51,488 bases of DNA from Simkaniaceae bacterium (lineage in GTDB: Bacteria; Chlamydiota; Chlamydiia; Chlamydiales; Simkaniaceae), in NCBI GenBank assembly GCA_018062315.1, contig JAGOSM010000007.1, forward strand, positions 1 to 51,488. The letters are read 5' to 3'. Positions within the stretch are counted from its first letter, which is position 1; the number at the start of each line of letters is the position of its first letter. The notes under the pieces are model-generated. The model was not told the origin of the DNA and searched no databases. It saw only the letters and a program-made list of their open reading frames with translations. Of this stretch, positions 34,852 through 46,480 are shown one piece after another. The position numbers were made by a program, and so were the translations under genes.

Positions 34852-35765
34852 TCTTACTGGTGTGTTTTCTTTCTTGTACCCCTTCTCCACAAGGAGAAAA
34901 GCTCTCTGCCTGGATGGGGAATAGTCCTAAAATCAAGGTTCTTTCAACGATTGCTATGATCGATGATCTCGTTAAGCAAGTAGGTGGGGAATATGTTGAT
35001 ACTCTTGTCCTTATCCAGGGAGAAATAGATCCTCACAGTTATACCCTTGTCAAGGGAGATGATGAAAAATTCGAGCATGCCGATTTGATTTTTTATAATG
35101 GATTAGGTCTTGAACACGGGGCTTCTTTATCTTATCGATTGCAAGAAGCTACCTATGCAGTGGCTCTTGGGGAGAGGATTTCTCCCGAATCGTTAATTCG
35201 GGTAGGGGGAGAGGTAGACCCCCATATTTGGATGGATGTACGCCTTTTTTCTCAAGTGGTGGAGCCGATTGCAGAGGCTCTTGCTGAGATTGACCCTGTG
35301 CATAAAGAGATCTACTTAGCTAACGCTGAGACATTGAAAAAAACAATGCTTCTTGCGGATCAAAGGTTTGAAGAAATACTCACTTCGATTCAAGAAGAGA
35401 AGAGGTACCTTGTTACCACTCATGATGCATTTCACTATTTTGTAAGACGTTATTTTTCTCAAGGGGAAGATTGGATGACCCGGTGTCGAGCGCCCGAAGG
35501 GCTTGCTCCAGATGGGCAGATGAGTGTTCAGTCATTATCAGATGTAGTCAATCATCTTTTAAGATATCAAATTTCGGTTGTTTTTCCAGAAACAAATGTC
35601 AACGCAGCTTCTCTTCAAAAAATCGTGGGAGTATGTAAGGAAAAAGGGCAGACGGTGCGCCTTGCACAAACTTTTCTTTTGGGAGATTCTATGGGAGACA
35701 AAAGAGGGTATCTTGAGATGATGGAATACAATGTAGCGATTATTCAAAAGGAGCTTTCAGAGTGA
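34839..35765 (+). CDS. ytgA: Metal ABC transporter substrate-binding lipoprotein YtgA (TroA/ZnuA family)
   Basis: A periplasmic binding protein that captures Fe, Mn or Zn for the YtgBCD importer. The product has 308 residues from MWRVVLLVCFLSC. The leader ends in a lipobox-like FLSC, so it is probably a lipoprotein, with Phe at -3 instead of Leu. Ligand regions typical of cluster A-I proteins are DPHSYTLVKGDD, DPHIWMDVRL, THDAFHYF and PETNVNAAS. An open frame from 34791 exists, but the hydrophobic leader starts at 34839. It overlaps mrp by 13 bases and ytgB by 4. Confidence 0.93.
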   Translation: MWRVVLLVCFLSCTPSPQGEKLSAWMGNSPKIKVLSTIAMIDDLVKQVGGEYVDTLVLIQGEIDPHSYTLVKGDDEKFEHADLIFYNGLGLEHGASLSYRLQEATYAVALGERISPESLIRVGGEVDPHIWMDVRLFSQVVEPIAEALAEIDPVHKEIYLANAETLKKTMLLADQRFEEILTSIQEEKRYLVTTHDAFHYFVRRYFSQGEDWMTRCRAPEGLAPDGQMSVQSLSDVVNHLLRYQISVVFPETNVNAASLQKIVGVCKEKGQTVRLAQTFLLGDSMGDKRGYLEMMEYNVAIIQKELSE

Positions 35766-36523
35766 CCGTCCATGTAGAAGGTCTTACAGTCAATTACGGG
35801 GTGAATTGTGCTCTATTTGACGTCACATTTTCTCTTGATCCAGGAAAGATGGTTGCGATTATAGGCCCTAATGGTGCTGGGAAAAGTACCCTTTTAAAGG
35901 CCATGGCAGGGCTTATTAAGCCGACGACAGGCTATGCCTATTTTTTTAATCAGCCTTTTAAAAAGGTGAGAGATAGGGTGGCTTATGTCGCTCAAAGAAG
36001 TTCCATTGACTGGAATTTTCCCATTACCACGTTTGACGTTGTTCTGATGGGGCGCTATCGAAAACTGGGATTTTTTAAATGGACGAGAAAAGCAGACAAA
36101 GAAGCAGCCCTTTCAGTCCTCGATCTTCTAGGGATGAAGGATCTGAAAAATAGGCAGATCGCTCAGCTATCAGGTGGGCAACAGCAGCGCCTTTTTCTTG
36201 CAAGAGCTCTTTTACAAGATGCAGAAATCTATTTACTTGATGAGCCTTTTGCAGGGGTGGATATGGCTACCGAAAAACTGTTGATTGAGGTGATGCGGAA
36301 GCTCAAAAACCAAGGGAAAACAATGATTGTCGTCCATCACGATCTCAATACGGTCCCCGATTACTTTGATGAGGTTATTTTTGTGAGTACGAGTCTTGTG
36401 GCTGCAGGGCCGGTTCAAGAAGTATTCAATGAGGAAAATATTCTCCGCACTTATGGACAGAGGGGAACTCTTTTTACTGAAGCGTCAAAACTCTCTCATA
36501 ATAGGGCAGAAGGGCGCCGATGA
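35762..36523 (+). CDS. ytgB: Metal ABC transporter ATP-binding protein YtgB
   Basis: This is the ATPase of the metal importer, 253 residues. The start is a GTG that overlaps the ytgA stop by 4 bases. It has Walker A GPNGAGKST, Q-loop YVAQRSSIDWNFP (the SIDWNFP variant is typical of Mn/Zn/Fe importers of this family), signature LSGGQQQRLFLARAL, Walker B YLLDEPFAGVD and H-loop VVHHD. It overlaps ytgC by 4 bases. Translation of the four genes is coupled. Confidence 0.95.
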   Translation: MTVHVEGLTVNYGVNCALFDVTFSLDPGKMVAIIGPNGAGKSTLLKAMAGLIKPTTGYAYFFNQPFKKVRDRVAYVAQRSSIDWNFPITTFDVVLMGRYRKLGFFKWTRKADKEAALSVLDLLGMKDLKNRQIAQLSGGQQQRLFLARALLQDAEIYLLDEPFAGVDMATEKLLIEVMRKLKNQGKTMIVVHHDLNTVPDYFDEVIFVSTSLVAAGPVQEVFNEENILRTYGQRGTLFTEASKLSHNRAEGRR

Positions 36524-37686
36524 TCGATCCTGTATTACGAGGCCCGTTATTTGGAGCGATGTTGATGGCGATTTCTTCCTCACTGATGGGGGTGATGACC
36601 TTTGTAAAGAGGAGATCTTTGATTGGGGAAGCCGTTTCTCATGCAGCTTATCCTGGAGTAGTGATCGGTTCTTTTTTTTTAGATATCTTGGTGCTTCCTG
36701 GCGCTTTTATTTCTGCTTTATTGGGGATGGGGGCAATCCACTTTTTAGAAACGAAATCTAAAATTGCCAGTGATTCCGCTCTTTGTATGATTTTAGCTTC
36801 CTCTTTGGGTATTGGAGTCACCATCGCAAGTTATCTTCAAGTCGCAAACCCTATGGCTTATCGCCGCTCTCTTTCTTATCTTTATGGACAAGCAGCGACG
36901 ATGACAGATGTGCATATTTTGATTTATGCGATTTTGGCATGTATCAGCCTGTTCTTTGTTGTGATCAATTACAGGTGTCTTCAGGTTTGTTGTTTTGATC
37001 CTCAATATGGGATTATATTGGGGCTTAAGACCCGTTTGATGGATATCTTGACAGCGATTTTATTGACTCTATCGATTGTGATTGGCATTCGAAGTGTTGG
37101 TGTTGTGCTCATGGCGGGAATGTTAGTGGCTCCTGTTGTTGCAGCGCGCCAATGGACCCACCACCTTCCGTATCTCTTTAGTATTTCAGTGGGAATTGGG
37201 GTTTTTGCAGCATTTACAGGGACCTATTTTGCGCAAGGGTTACCCACAGGTCCTGTGATTTTATTGATTGCCGCAGCGTTTGCTTTTATTTCTTTATTAA
37301 AAACTTGGTTTGTCCGGTTTTTTAGGAAACTCCATTTTCGTTGGCAGTGTCATTTGGAAAATGGACTTAAAATGGTATGGAAATATGGTCCTACCGATCT
37401 TGGGCTAATCACTTCCTATCGTCTTGTTAGACTCGGGTATTTAACCCGGAGAAAAGGACCGCTGACTCTTGATGGGGAAAGGAAAGCTGCGCATATTGTT
37501 AGATTACACCGGCTTTGGGAGGTATATCTCACGACCTATCTTGGGACAGATCAGACCAAGGTGCACCGCAATGCTGAGGAAATGGAGCATATTTTGACTC
37601 CAGAATTAGAGCATATGTTGACAGATTTATTAAATAATCCTCTTAAAGATCCACATCACCAACCGATCCCCGAGAAGGTGCGATGA
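36520..37686 (+). CDS. ytgC: Metal ABC permease fused to DtxR/MntR-type repressor (YtgCR)
   Basis: Residues 1-262 are an ABC-3 family permease with about 7-8 membrane helices (KRRSLIGEAVSHAAYPG is the coupling/substrate region). Residues about 270-388 are a DtxR-family repressor part: a short wing-like segment (RLGYLTRRKGPLTLDGERKA), then LHRLWEVYL and VHRNAEEMEH. Metal ligands are H330, E334, H349, E353, E356, H357. In C. trachomatis the equivalent fusion YtgCR is cleaved to release the repressor YtgR, so the same is likely. Here position 353 is Glu, as in MntR, rather than the Cys of DtxR. The HTH part looks compact, and I cannot be sure it is complete. Confidence 0.92.
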   Translation: MIDPVLRGPLFGAMLMAISSSLMGVMTFVKRRSLIGEAVSHAAYPGVVIGSFFLDILVLPGAFISALLGMGAIHFLETKSKIASDSALCMILASSLGIGVTIASYLQVANPMAYRRSLSYLYGQAATMTDVHILIYAILACISLFFVVINYRCLQVCCFDPQYGIILGLKTRLMDILTAILLTLSIVIGIRSVGVVLMAGMLVAPVVAARQWTHHLPYLFSISVGIGVFAAFTGTYFAQGLPTGPVILLIAAAFAFISLLKTWFVRFFRKLHFRWQCHLENGLKMVWKYGPTDLGLITSYRLVRLGYLTRRKGPLTLDGERKAAHIVRLHRLWEVYLTTYLGTDQTKVHRNAEEMEHILTPELEHMLTDLLNNPLKDPHHQPIPEKVR

Positions 37687-38612
37687 ATCCCTATTTTAAC
37701 CAGTCGTTTTTTTCTTTTTTTTCAGTATTGATCCAGCGGATCGCTGCCTTTAAAGGCCCCCTGGTTTCGGATGAAATTCAGTTAATTGTCCTTTCTCTCA
37801 TTTCATTGATGGCAGCGATTCTAGGTTCATTTCTTGTTTTAAGAAAAACGACCATGCTTGCGAATTCCCTTTCTCATACGATTTTACTCGGGATTGCCAT
37901 CACTTATCTGATGATGTCAGGAGTCGATTTTTATCAACTCAGTTTAAGGACGTTACTTGTTGCTTCTCTCATCACTGCTTTGATGACCACCCTCCTTACA
38001 GAGGGGCTTACCCGCTTCTTCTCCTTACAAGAAGATGCATCGATTGGTCTTGTGTTTACGACGTTGTTTGCTCTTGGAATTGTGATTGTTACTTTGTATG
38101 CTAAAAATGCCCATATTGGCACAGAAGCGATTATGGGGAATGTAGATGCTTTACATCGGCGGGATATAAGTCCTGTCCTCGCAGTTGCTGGTGTGGTACT
38201 TTCTTTCGTAGGTATTTTTTTTAAACCTCTTAAAGTAACATCCTTTGACCCTATTTTAGCAAGGGGCTTAAAGATTTCGGTCCCTTACTACCATTATTTG
38301 CTCATGATTTTAACTGCGATAGCAGCTATCGCGGCCTTTCGCGCAGTAGGGGTATTTCTTTTTTTATCACTTCTCGTAGGGCCGCCGCTGATTGCGCGGA
38401 TGTTTACTAAAAATCTTTTGTCATATATTTTTCTTTCAGTAGGAGTGGGGGTTGTTGCCTCTTTTTTTGCAGTGGCTTTATCCCGCCATTTTCTTTCAAT
38501 ATGGCAGATGCCCCTTTCTACAGCAGGGATCCAAGTGTGTTTGATCACTCTTGCCCTTGTAGGGAGTTCATGTATATACCACCGTTGTGGAAGATATCCC
38601 CAAACGAGCTGA
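37683..38612 (+). CDS. ytgD: Metal ABC transporter permease YtgD
   Basis: The second ABC-3 permease of the importer, 309 residues with about eight membrane helices. Family blocks: LRKTTMLANSLSHTILLGIA, AFRAVGVFLFLSLLVGP and the acidic-hydrophobic ALGIVIVTLYAKNAHIGTE. There is no repressor extension, unlike its partner. It overlaps ytgC by 4 bases. Its 3' part is overlapped by a long out-of-frame extension of dxr that is not coding. Confidence 0.95.
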   Translation: MNPYFNQSFFSFFSVLIQRIAAFKGPLVSDEIQLIVLSLISLMAAILGSFLVLRKTTMLANSLSHTILLGIAITYLMMSGVDFYQLSLRTLLVASLITALMTTLLTEGLTRFFSLQEDASIGLVFTTLFALGIVIVTLYAKNAHIGTEAIMGNVDALHRRDISPVLAVAGVVLSFVGIFFKPLKVTSFDPILARGLKISVPYYHYLLMILTAIAAIAAFRAVGVFLFLSLLVGPPLIARMFTKNLLSYIFLSVGVGVVASFFAVALSRHFLSIWQMPLSTAGIQVCLITLALVGSSCIYHRCGRYPQTS

Positions 38613-38671
38613 AGGTTTTTTCTCCTCCTTTCTTCTTGACGAAGAGGGGGGTACGGGGTACACTTTTGCTC

Positions 38672-39796
38672 ATGAATATTGCCGTTTTGGGAAGCACAGG
38701 GTCTGTTGGAGAGAATACCCTTATAGTCGCAGCCCATCTTGGCTTTCGCGTAGTGGCTCTTGCTGCCCGTCGCAATATCTCCCGATTACTTGAGCAAATT
38801 AGACAATTTTCTCCTGAAATTGTCGCAGTGTATGACCTTGATCAGGCTCTTATTTTACAAACACTTGTTGATATCCCTGTAGTTTCTGGTGATGAGGGAC
38901 TGGAAATTGTAGCCTCATGGGCAAGTGCAAAGACGGTAGTGATGGCCCTCATGGGAAGTGTGGGAATACGCCCTGTGCTGGCCGCCCTTAAATTAGGGAA
39001 ACGGGTAGCTCTTGCGAATAAAGAAACTCTTGTCATGGCAGGAGAGTATGTGATGCAGGTGGCAGAAAAATATGGGGCTGAAATCATCCCAGTTGATAGT
39101 GAGCACAGTGCTATTTTTCAATGTTTGGAAGGTTCGAGAAGCGAAGAGGTTAAAAAAATCATTCTAACTGCTTCTGGGGGACCATTTCGAGAGTATTCAA
39201 TCGAAGCCTTACAGACAGTAACGAGAGAAGAGGCTCTTTGCCATCCCACATATGTGATGGGACCAAAAATTACGATTGATAGTTCAACACTGATGAATAA
39301 GGGGTTAGAGGTCATCGAAGCCTTTCATTTATTTAGGGTACCCATAGATCAGATTGAGGTGGTGATTCATCCTCAGAGTATTGTTCATAGTTTAGTAGAA
39401 TATGTAGATGGATCAACCCTTGCGCAGCTTTCTCCTCCTGATATGAAGCTCCCTATTCAATATGCTTTAACCTATCCAAATCGGTTAGTGGGGATTGCCC
39501 CTTGTTTGAATTTCACCAAATCATCTAAACTTGAATTCTTCCCGCCAGATTATCAGAGCTTCCCTTGTTTAGGGCTTGCGTTTCATGCTCTTCGGGTGGG
39601 GAAAAGCATGCCATGTTTTTTGAATGCTGCCAACGAAGAAATCGTAAAACGGTTTTTGGGAGGAGAATTCAGATGGTGTGAGATTGGAAGGAAACTTGAA
39701 AGGGTAATGGGGCAATGTGCCCCCTATCAAATGAATAATTTAGAAGATCACTTGGCGGCTGATGAAGAAGCTCGCTGTGTTGCAAGGGAGGTTTAG
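38672..39796 (+). CDS. dxr: 1-deoxy-D-xylulose 5-phosphate reductoisomerase
   Basis: Dxr makes 2-C-methyl-D-erythritol 4-phosphate with NADPH, the committed step of the MEP isoprenoid pathway. The product has 374 residues from the ATG at 38672 (MNIAVLGSTGSVGENTL). The open frame extends upstream to 38501 inside ytgD, but the NADPH-binding motif must be N-terminal. Other landmarks are LANKETLVMAG, PVDSEHSAIFQCL, TASGGPFRE, HPTYVMGPKITIDSSTLMNK and the C-terminal AANEEIVKRFL. The SD is weak. Position between ytgD and rseP is as in Chlamydia (CT070-CT072). Confidence 0.97.
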   Translation: MNIAVLGSTGSVGENTLIVAAHLGFRVVALAARRNISRLLEQIRQFSPEIVAVYDLDQALILQTLVDIPVVSGDEGLEIVASWASAKTVVMALMGSVGIRPVLAALKLGKRVALANKETLVMAGEYVMQVAEKYGAEIIPVDSEHSAIFQCLEGSRSEEVKKIILTASGGPFREYSIEALQTVTREEALCHPTYVMGPKITIDSSTLMNKGLEVIEAFHLFRVPIDQIEVVIHPQSIVHSLVEYVDGSTLAQLSPPDMKLPIQYALTYPNRLVGIAPCLNFTKSSKLEFFPPDYQSFPCLGLAFHALRVGKSMPCFLNAANEEIVKRFLGGEFRWCEIGRKLERVMGQCAPYQMNNLEDHLAADEEARCVAREV

Positions 39797-39799
39797 GGT

Positions 39800-41692
39800 A
39801 TGGATGGATTAGGGTATGTGATTCTAGCTGCTTTGGGCCTCAGCGTTCTTGTTTTTATTCATGAATGGGGTCACTACATTGTAGCAAAAAAAGTGGGAAT
39901 GAGAGTCGAGGTGTTCAGTATCGGCTTTGGCAGGCCTCTTTTTTCCTGGATGCGAGGCAATGTCAAATGGCAAATTGGAATCCTCCCTTTTGGAGGGTAT
40001 GTCAAAATTGCCGGGATGGATATTGAAAAAGGGAAAGATCCTCATGAGATTCCGGATGGTTTTTATGGTAAAAAACCCATTCACCGTTTACTTGTTGCTT
40101 TTGCTGGCCCATTTGTTAATATTGTTTTTGCTTTAGCCGTCTTTACAGCTATCTGGGCTATGGGAGGCCGAAGTAAAAATTTCTCTGAATATACCCAAAT
40201 TATCGGATGGGTAGATCCTAAATCAGAACTTTTTGAGCTCGGCGTCAAACCTGGAGATACGCTCACTTGGTACAATGGGGAGCCATTTCGTGGGATTCAG
40301 CAGCTTCTTTATGGAAGCATTACGGACACTTCAGAAAGCGATTTACAAGGTTATAAAATCAATTACCTTCTTGGACAACAGGTCCCTTTTAATTATGTGG
40401 TGAAACCTTACCCAGATCCCCGTCAAATTGATCGAGAGATCAAAACAGTGGGGATTTTGGCTCCTGCTAATTATCTGATCTATGGAGGAGGAATGCCTGC
40501 TGAAGGGCCTGCAAAAGGGTCTGGAATCGAAGCAGGGGATCGTGTGGTATGGGTGGATGGAGAAGTTCTTTTTTCAACAGAGCAGCTCATCCATTTGGTC
40601 AATGATGCAAGAGCTTTTTTAACGATTAAACGAGAACATCAAATTCTTCAAGTGAAAGTTCCTCGGGTGGCTATACGGGATCTGAGACTGACGAGGGGGG
40701 AAAAAGATGAGCTCGATGATTGGCGCTATGAAGCGGGGATTTCTACTCGCTTAGATGAGCTTGTCATGATTCCTTTTCATGTGAGATCGGATTTACTGCT
40801 AGAAGAATCGTTAGCTTATATTAATGGGGAATCTGCGGATGATCTCACAGATGTCTTGAAAGCGGGAGATCGAATTTTATCTGTCGATGGGGTAAAAGTT
40901 GCTAATGGATATGAGCTTTTAAGCCGGTTACAGGAAAAAAGAATTCAAATGGTCGTGGAGAGGGGGGGGGATGCTTCTCCGCTTGCCTCTTGGAAAGATG
41001 AAGATGCCGTATTTGCCCGTAGTATTAGTTGGGATGACTTGAGAGAAATTGTGTCTTCTTTAGGAGGTCAGGAGCCTAAAACATCTGTGGGAATGCTCCA
41101 TCTCCTGACTCCCATGAGCCCTGTCAAAGTCAAAGATTTCCCTCTTGCTGCCGACGAAAAAGCTCGTCTTATGGAAGATTTAATGGCAAAGCGACATGCT
41201 GCAGAGAAATTAGAAAGCCCAGAGGAAAAACACCTAGCCCTTTCTCTTTTGAAAAAACAGGAAGATCGTTACGTGTTGGGGATCCCTTTTCATGATCTGC
41301 AGGTGAGATATAACCCGAACCCCATTCAAATGACGGGGAATGTATTTGTTGAAATGAAACGAACTTTGGGGGGGATGGTTACAGGTTCTGTCAGTCCTAA
41401 ATGGTTGTCTGGCCCTGTGGGGATTGTCCATTTAACTCAGATGAGTTGGCAGAAAGGGGCCTCTGAAGCGATGTACTGGATGGGATTGATTAGTCTAAAC
41501 CTAGCCCTACTGAATCTTCTCCCTTTACCCATTTTGGATGGAGGGCATATTTCGTTTGCTCTTTTTGAAATGGGAACAGGCCGTAGAGTCAGTGCAAAAA
41601 CGATGCAGCGCATCGTTATTCCTTTCGTGGTCCTTTTCATCATGTTTTTTATGTATGTGACCTACCACGACCTGTTGCGCCTTATCGGATAG
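39800..41692 (+). CDS. rseP: Site-2 protease RseP/YaeL
   Basis: An intramembrane zinc metalloprotease that cuts membrane-bound regulators and leftover signal peptides. The product has 630 residues, much longer than the ~450 of E. coli but similar to chlamydial CT072. The zinc site is H21-E22-x2-H25 (FIHEWGHYIVAKK), and the C-terminal membrane core has NLLPLPILDGGH. Between them lie two PDZ-like parts (GVKPGDTLTWYNGE; AGDRILSVDGVK) and a long insertion. A run of nine G near 40966-40974 is a possible slippage site but the frame is intact. It ends in an 11-base convergent overlap with the gene at 41682. Confidence 0.96.
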   Translation: MDGLGYVILAALGLSVLVFIHEWGHYIVAKKVGMRVEVFSIGFGRPLFSWMRGNVKWQIGILPFGGYVKIAGMDIEKGKDPHEIPDGFYGKKPIHRLLVAFAGPFVNIVFALAVFTAIWAMGGRSKNFSEYTQIIGWVDPKSELFELGVKPGDTLTWYNGEPFRGIQQLLYGSITDTSESDLQGYKINYLLGQQVPFNYVVKPYPDPRQIDREIKTVGILAPANYLIYGGGMPAEGPAKGSGIEAGDRVVWVDGEVLFSTEQLIHLVNDARAFLTIKREHQILQVKVPRVAIRDLRLTRGEKDELDDWRYEAGISTRLDELVMIPFHVRSDLLLEESLAYINGESADDLTDVLKAGDRILSVDGVKVANGYELLSRLQEKRIQMVVERGGDASPLASWKDEDAVFARSISWDDLREIVSSLGGQEPKTSVGMLHLLTPMSPVKVKDFPLAADEKARLMEDLMAKRHAAEKLESPEEKHLALSLLKKQEDRYVLGIPFHDLQVRYNPNPIQMTGNVFVEMKRTLGGMVTGSVSPKWLSGPVGIVHLTQMSWQKGASEAMYWMGLISLNLALLNLLPLPILDGGHISFALFEMGTGRRVSAKTMQRIVIPFVVLFIMFFMYVTYHDLLRLIG

Positions 41693-42233
41693 AATTGGCG
41701 AGCGCAGTGTTATAGTGAAGAAAAAGGTTGCAGTCGAGTTCTTTCCAATGATGTTCCGCCCACGCGCCATCTGTATGCATGGCTTGTGGGATGGACTGTC
41801 CTCGTTGCCTTAGAGCAGTGCTTACAATTTGATAAACTTGAGCAAAAAACTGCGTCCGTTTTGTCTGATCTAGGGAGGCAATATTTTGAAATCCTTTCAG
41901 AGGGAGATAGATTCGACCTTGTCTTGCATGATCTCTGACTTCAGATCGAACGAGTGTGTTTCCAAAAAAATTAATAATAGCTCGTAAAATTTTTTGCACT
42001 ACATTCATTTGTTTATCGGCAGCGACAAAGGCGTCATCGAGCGCAATGACCCTGTCGTATAGGGGGGATAGGGTATTCCAAGCGGAAAAAGGGACATATT
42101 GGCCATTTTGGCCTAGTTCATCATAAATAGGATGAAAAATTTCATTACGGAAGTCATTATCTTTCAAAATTCTTCCATTTTCAGTGACTGTGTGGGTTCC
42201 TTTCCAATCTGTTGAAATGCTAATAGTTGTCAT
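41682..42233 (-). CDS. Hypothetical protein
   Basis: A 183-residue product with no recognised domain. It is mixed in composition: a Thr/Ser-rich beginning (MTTISISTDWKGTHTVTENG), a helical centre with a mildly hydrophobic stretch NVVQKILRAIINFFGNTLV (about 77-95), and an aromatic/His-rich end (AWAEHHWKELDCNLFLHY). There is no signal peptide. AAGGAG precedes the start. It lies downstream of the dnaK operon and the gene at 42307 on the same strand, at a break between two conserved blocks. An effector role is possible but unsupported. Confidence 0.65.
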   Translation of the reverse strand: MTTISISTDWKGTHTVTENGRILKDNDFRNEIFHPIYDELGQNGQYVPFSAWNTLSPLYDRVIALDDAFVAADKQMNVVQKILRAIINFFGNTLVRSEVRDHARQGRIYLPLKGFQNIASLDQTKRTQFFAQVYQIVSTALRQRGQSIPQAMHTDGAWAEHHWKELDCNLFLHYNTALANSIR

Positions 42234-42306
42234 TAAAAACTCCTTCTTTTAATAGTAGTTTATGACATTTGCATTTTAATAAAAATCTAAAACAATCATT
42301 TCCATG

Positions 42307-42648
42307 TTATTGATGTAGCCAATCATACACGTTAGCAATAAGTTCAGAAACAGGAGTCAAATTAGGAAGGGGGTTCTCTACCCATCCTTTTAACATATGG
42401 ATCGCATTTGTAATTGTTTTTTCAAAACTTTCTGTATAATTAGGTCCAAATGGACAGGGTAAATGGCTTCCTTCTTCAATAAATGTTTCTTTATGGTTTT
42501 CTAAAAAATGGAGTAGGGTGTTGCCTGTTTCTTTGCTGGGAGAGTTGTACCAAGCATTCCAATCTTTAGCAAATTGATCAAGCACAGGGGAGCTCGCTTT
42601 TCTTGAATCTTCTGGGATGCCAGTTGGGGAAATAGGGGAGATAGACAT
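42307..42648 (-). CDS. Small hypothetical protein with Ser/Pro-rich N-terminus
   Basis: A 113-residue product. The first ~22 residues are Ser/Pro/Ile-rich (MSISPISPTGIPEDSRKASS), followed by a compact helical, aromatic part (FAKDWNAWYNSPSKETGNTL, MLKGWVENPLPNL, IANVYDWLHQ). AAGGAAG lies upstream. The start resembles the protein at 46799 (MISPSSSIL). Such N-termini are common in type III substrates but are not diagnostic. It follows the dnaK terminator. Confidence 0.6.
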   Translation of the reverse strand: MSISPISPTGIPEDSRKASSPVLDQFAKDWNAWYNSPSKETGNTLLHFLENHKETFIEEGSHLPCPFGPNYTESFEKTITNAIHMLKGWVENPLPNLTPVSELIANVYDWLHQ

Positions 42649-42673
42649 AAGACTTCCTTCCTTTTTTATAAAG

Positions 42674-42702
42674 AAAGGGCCCCTTTTTGAGAGAGGCCCT
42701 TT
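42674..42702 (-). terminator. Terminator hairpin after dnaK
   Basis: The stem AAAGGGCC (42674-42681) pairs with GGCCCTTT (42695-42702) around a 13-base loop, 16 bases after the dnaK stop on the minus strand. A T-rich stretch follows weakly (CTTTATAAAAAAG). Confidence 0.65.
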
Positions 42703-42717
42703 TTGAGGAAGATATGC

Positions 42718-45197
<2,480 letters not shown>

Positions 45198-45205
<8 letters not shown>

Positions 45206-46298
45206 TTCTTCTCCTTTGATCTTCTAATGAAAGTATTTGTACATGACCGAGTACGGCGGGCACTTTGGGTTCTCTGTAGGAAATATTAAATTTGTACATG
45301 CTCTCCTCGAGTCCTTGGCTTAAGGTTTCTGAAAAGGTGCGCATCAGACCAAAGATAGATTCGTAATCAATCCGATTGGGCCCTAAAAGGGCAAAAGCTC
45401 CGACCGCTTTTTGATGTACAAAGTAGGGCATGGCAATGACAGAGCAATTTTTAAGCTCATTGCCAATCCAAAATTTAAGATCGACATGGTGAATGGCTTC
45501 ATCAAGAAGGCCTCTCATCCCCGCTAAATCTTCAAATAAACCGAGACCGCTTGCAAGGGCTGAGACATCTTGGAATTCAGGATAGTTGAGTAGAGTAGAA
45601 AATCCTGTTTTATAGATGTCATATGCGCTGAAATTTGTGTAGCCTACAATATGGCGGAGTAGCACTTCGCTATAAAATTTGTCGGCAATCGTTTTTTCTT
45701 CGTGAGTAAGAGTAGGTTCATCTAACCCTGTCATTTTAAAACGGAAGTAGTTTTCGATCCGTTTAATGGAAAAAGAGCTCAGTTTTTTTTCTGAGTAAAG
45801 GGTTTCTGTTTGGATAAGACCAAAATCGGTGATGAGAACACAAAGGCAGCGGGAGGTGTCGATCCCAACCAGTTTGACATCGGTAATAAAATCTTGGTCA
45901 AAGCGGGGGGCAGACAGGAAGACGGCACATCCTGTGAGTTCGCAGAGGAGCTCGGCTGCTCTATGGAGTCTTCCTCCTACTTCTCGGGTAGGGACTTTAA
46001 GCGGTTCTATTTTCTTAAGGGTTTTGCTATCTATGGAGGAGGAGAGATATTTTGTTTGAGCATAGTGGAGGTAGGCTTCTTCGGTAGGGATGCGACCCCC
46101 TGAGGAATGTTGCTGTTTGAGGTATCCATCGGTTTCTAATTTAGCGAAGTAGTTGCGGAGGGTTGCAGAACTTAAGTCGCTGAACCCGTTCTCTTTAAGT
46201 GTGTTGGATCCGACGGGCTTCCCTGTCTTAATATAGAGATCCACAAGACCGAGGAGAATGGTCTTTTCTCGCTGAATCCGTTCCTTTTTCTTCACCAT
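45198..46298 (-). CDS. hrcA: Heat-inducible transcription repressor HrcA
   Basis: HrcA binds CIRCE operators and represses class I heat-shock genes. The product has 366 residues from MVKKKERIQREKTIL at 46298. A longer frame to 46349 would begin inside the CIRCE operator and is rejected. The N-terminal winged helix has YIKTGKPVGSNTL and SSATLRNYFAKLETDGYL, followed by SSGGRIPTEEAYLHY, then the dimerisation/GAF-like region with GPNRIDYESIFGLMR. The C-terminus continues past the usual end (YKFNISYREPKVPAVLGHVQ), as in chlamydial HrcA, whose C-terminal extension is reported to affect repression. First gene of the operon. Confidence 0.95.
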
Positions 46299-46338
46299 AC
46301 CCCCAATATAGCAAATTAGCAATAAGGCATCAAGAAAA

Positions 46339-46365
46339 TTAGCACTCAAAAGGGGTGACTGCTCA
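46339..46365 (-). promoter_or_regulatory. CIRCE operator (HrcA binding site)
   Basis: TTAGCACTC (46339-46347), nine bases, then GACTGCTCA (46357-46365). The consensus is TTAGCACTC-N9-GAGTGCTAA, so the arm nearer hrcA is perfect and the distal arm has two mismatches. It lies about 40 bases upstream of the hrcA ATG and implies autoregulation of the hrcA-grpE-dnaK operon. The gene at 46481, transcribed the other way, starts about 115 bases from it. Confidence 0.92.
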
Positions 46366-46436
46366 AATTTTTTCTAAAACCAGACTTGTTAGGTGTAAAA
46401 AACAATTTACATATTTCATTAATCATTTATTTGTGT

Positions 46437-46442
46437 TACAAT
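46437..46442 (+). promoter_or_regulatory. Possible -10 element for the gene at 46481
   Basis: TACAAT lies at 46437-46442, 38 bases before the ATG. No good -35 stands at normal distance (TTTACA at 46406-46411 is 25 bases away). The intergenic region 46366-46480 is very AT-rich. Confidence 0.25.
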
Positions 46443-46480
46443 CATTTTTATTAAATTAATTAAAATAAAGTGAGTTTATT

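Noticed and set aside
38501-38671. Long N-terminal extension of dxr
   Set aside because: It lies within ytgD, and the NADPH-binding motif of Dxr must be at the N-terminus, which fits the ATG at 38672.
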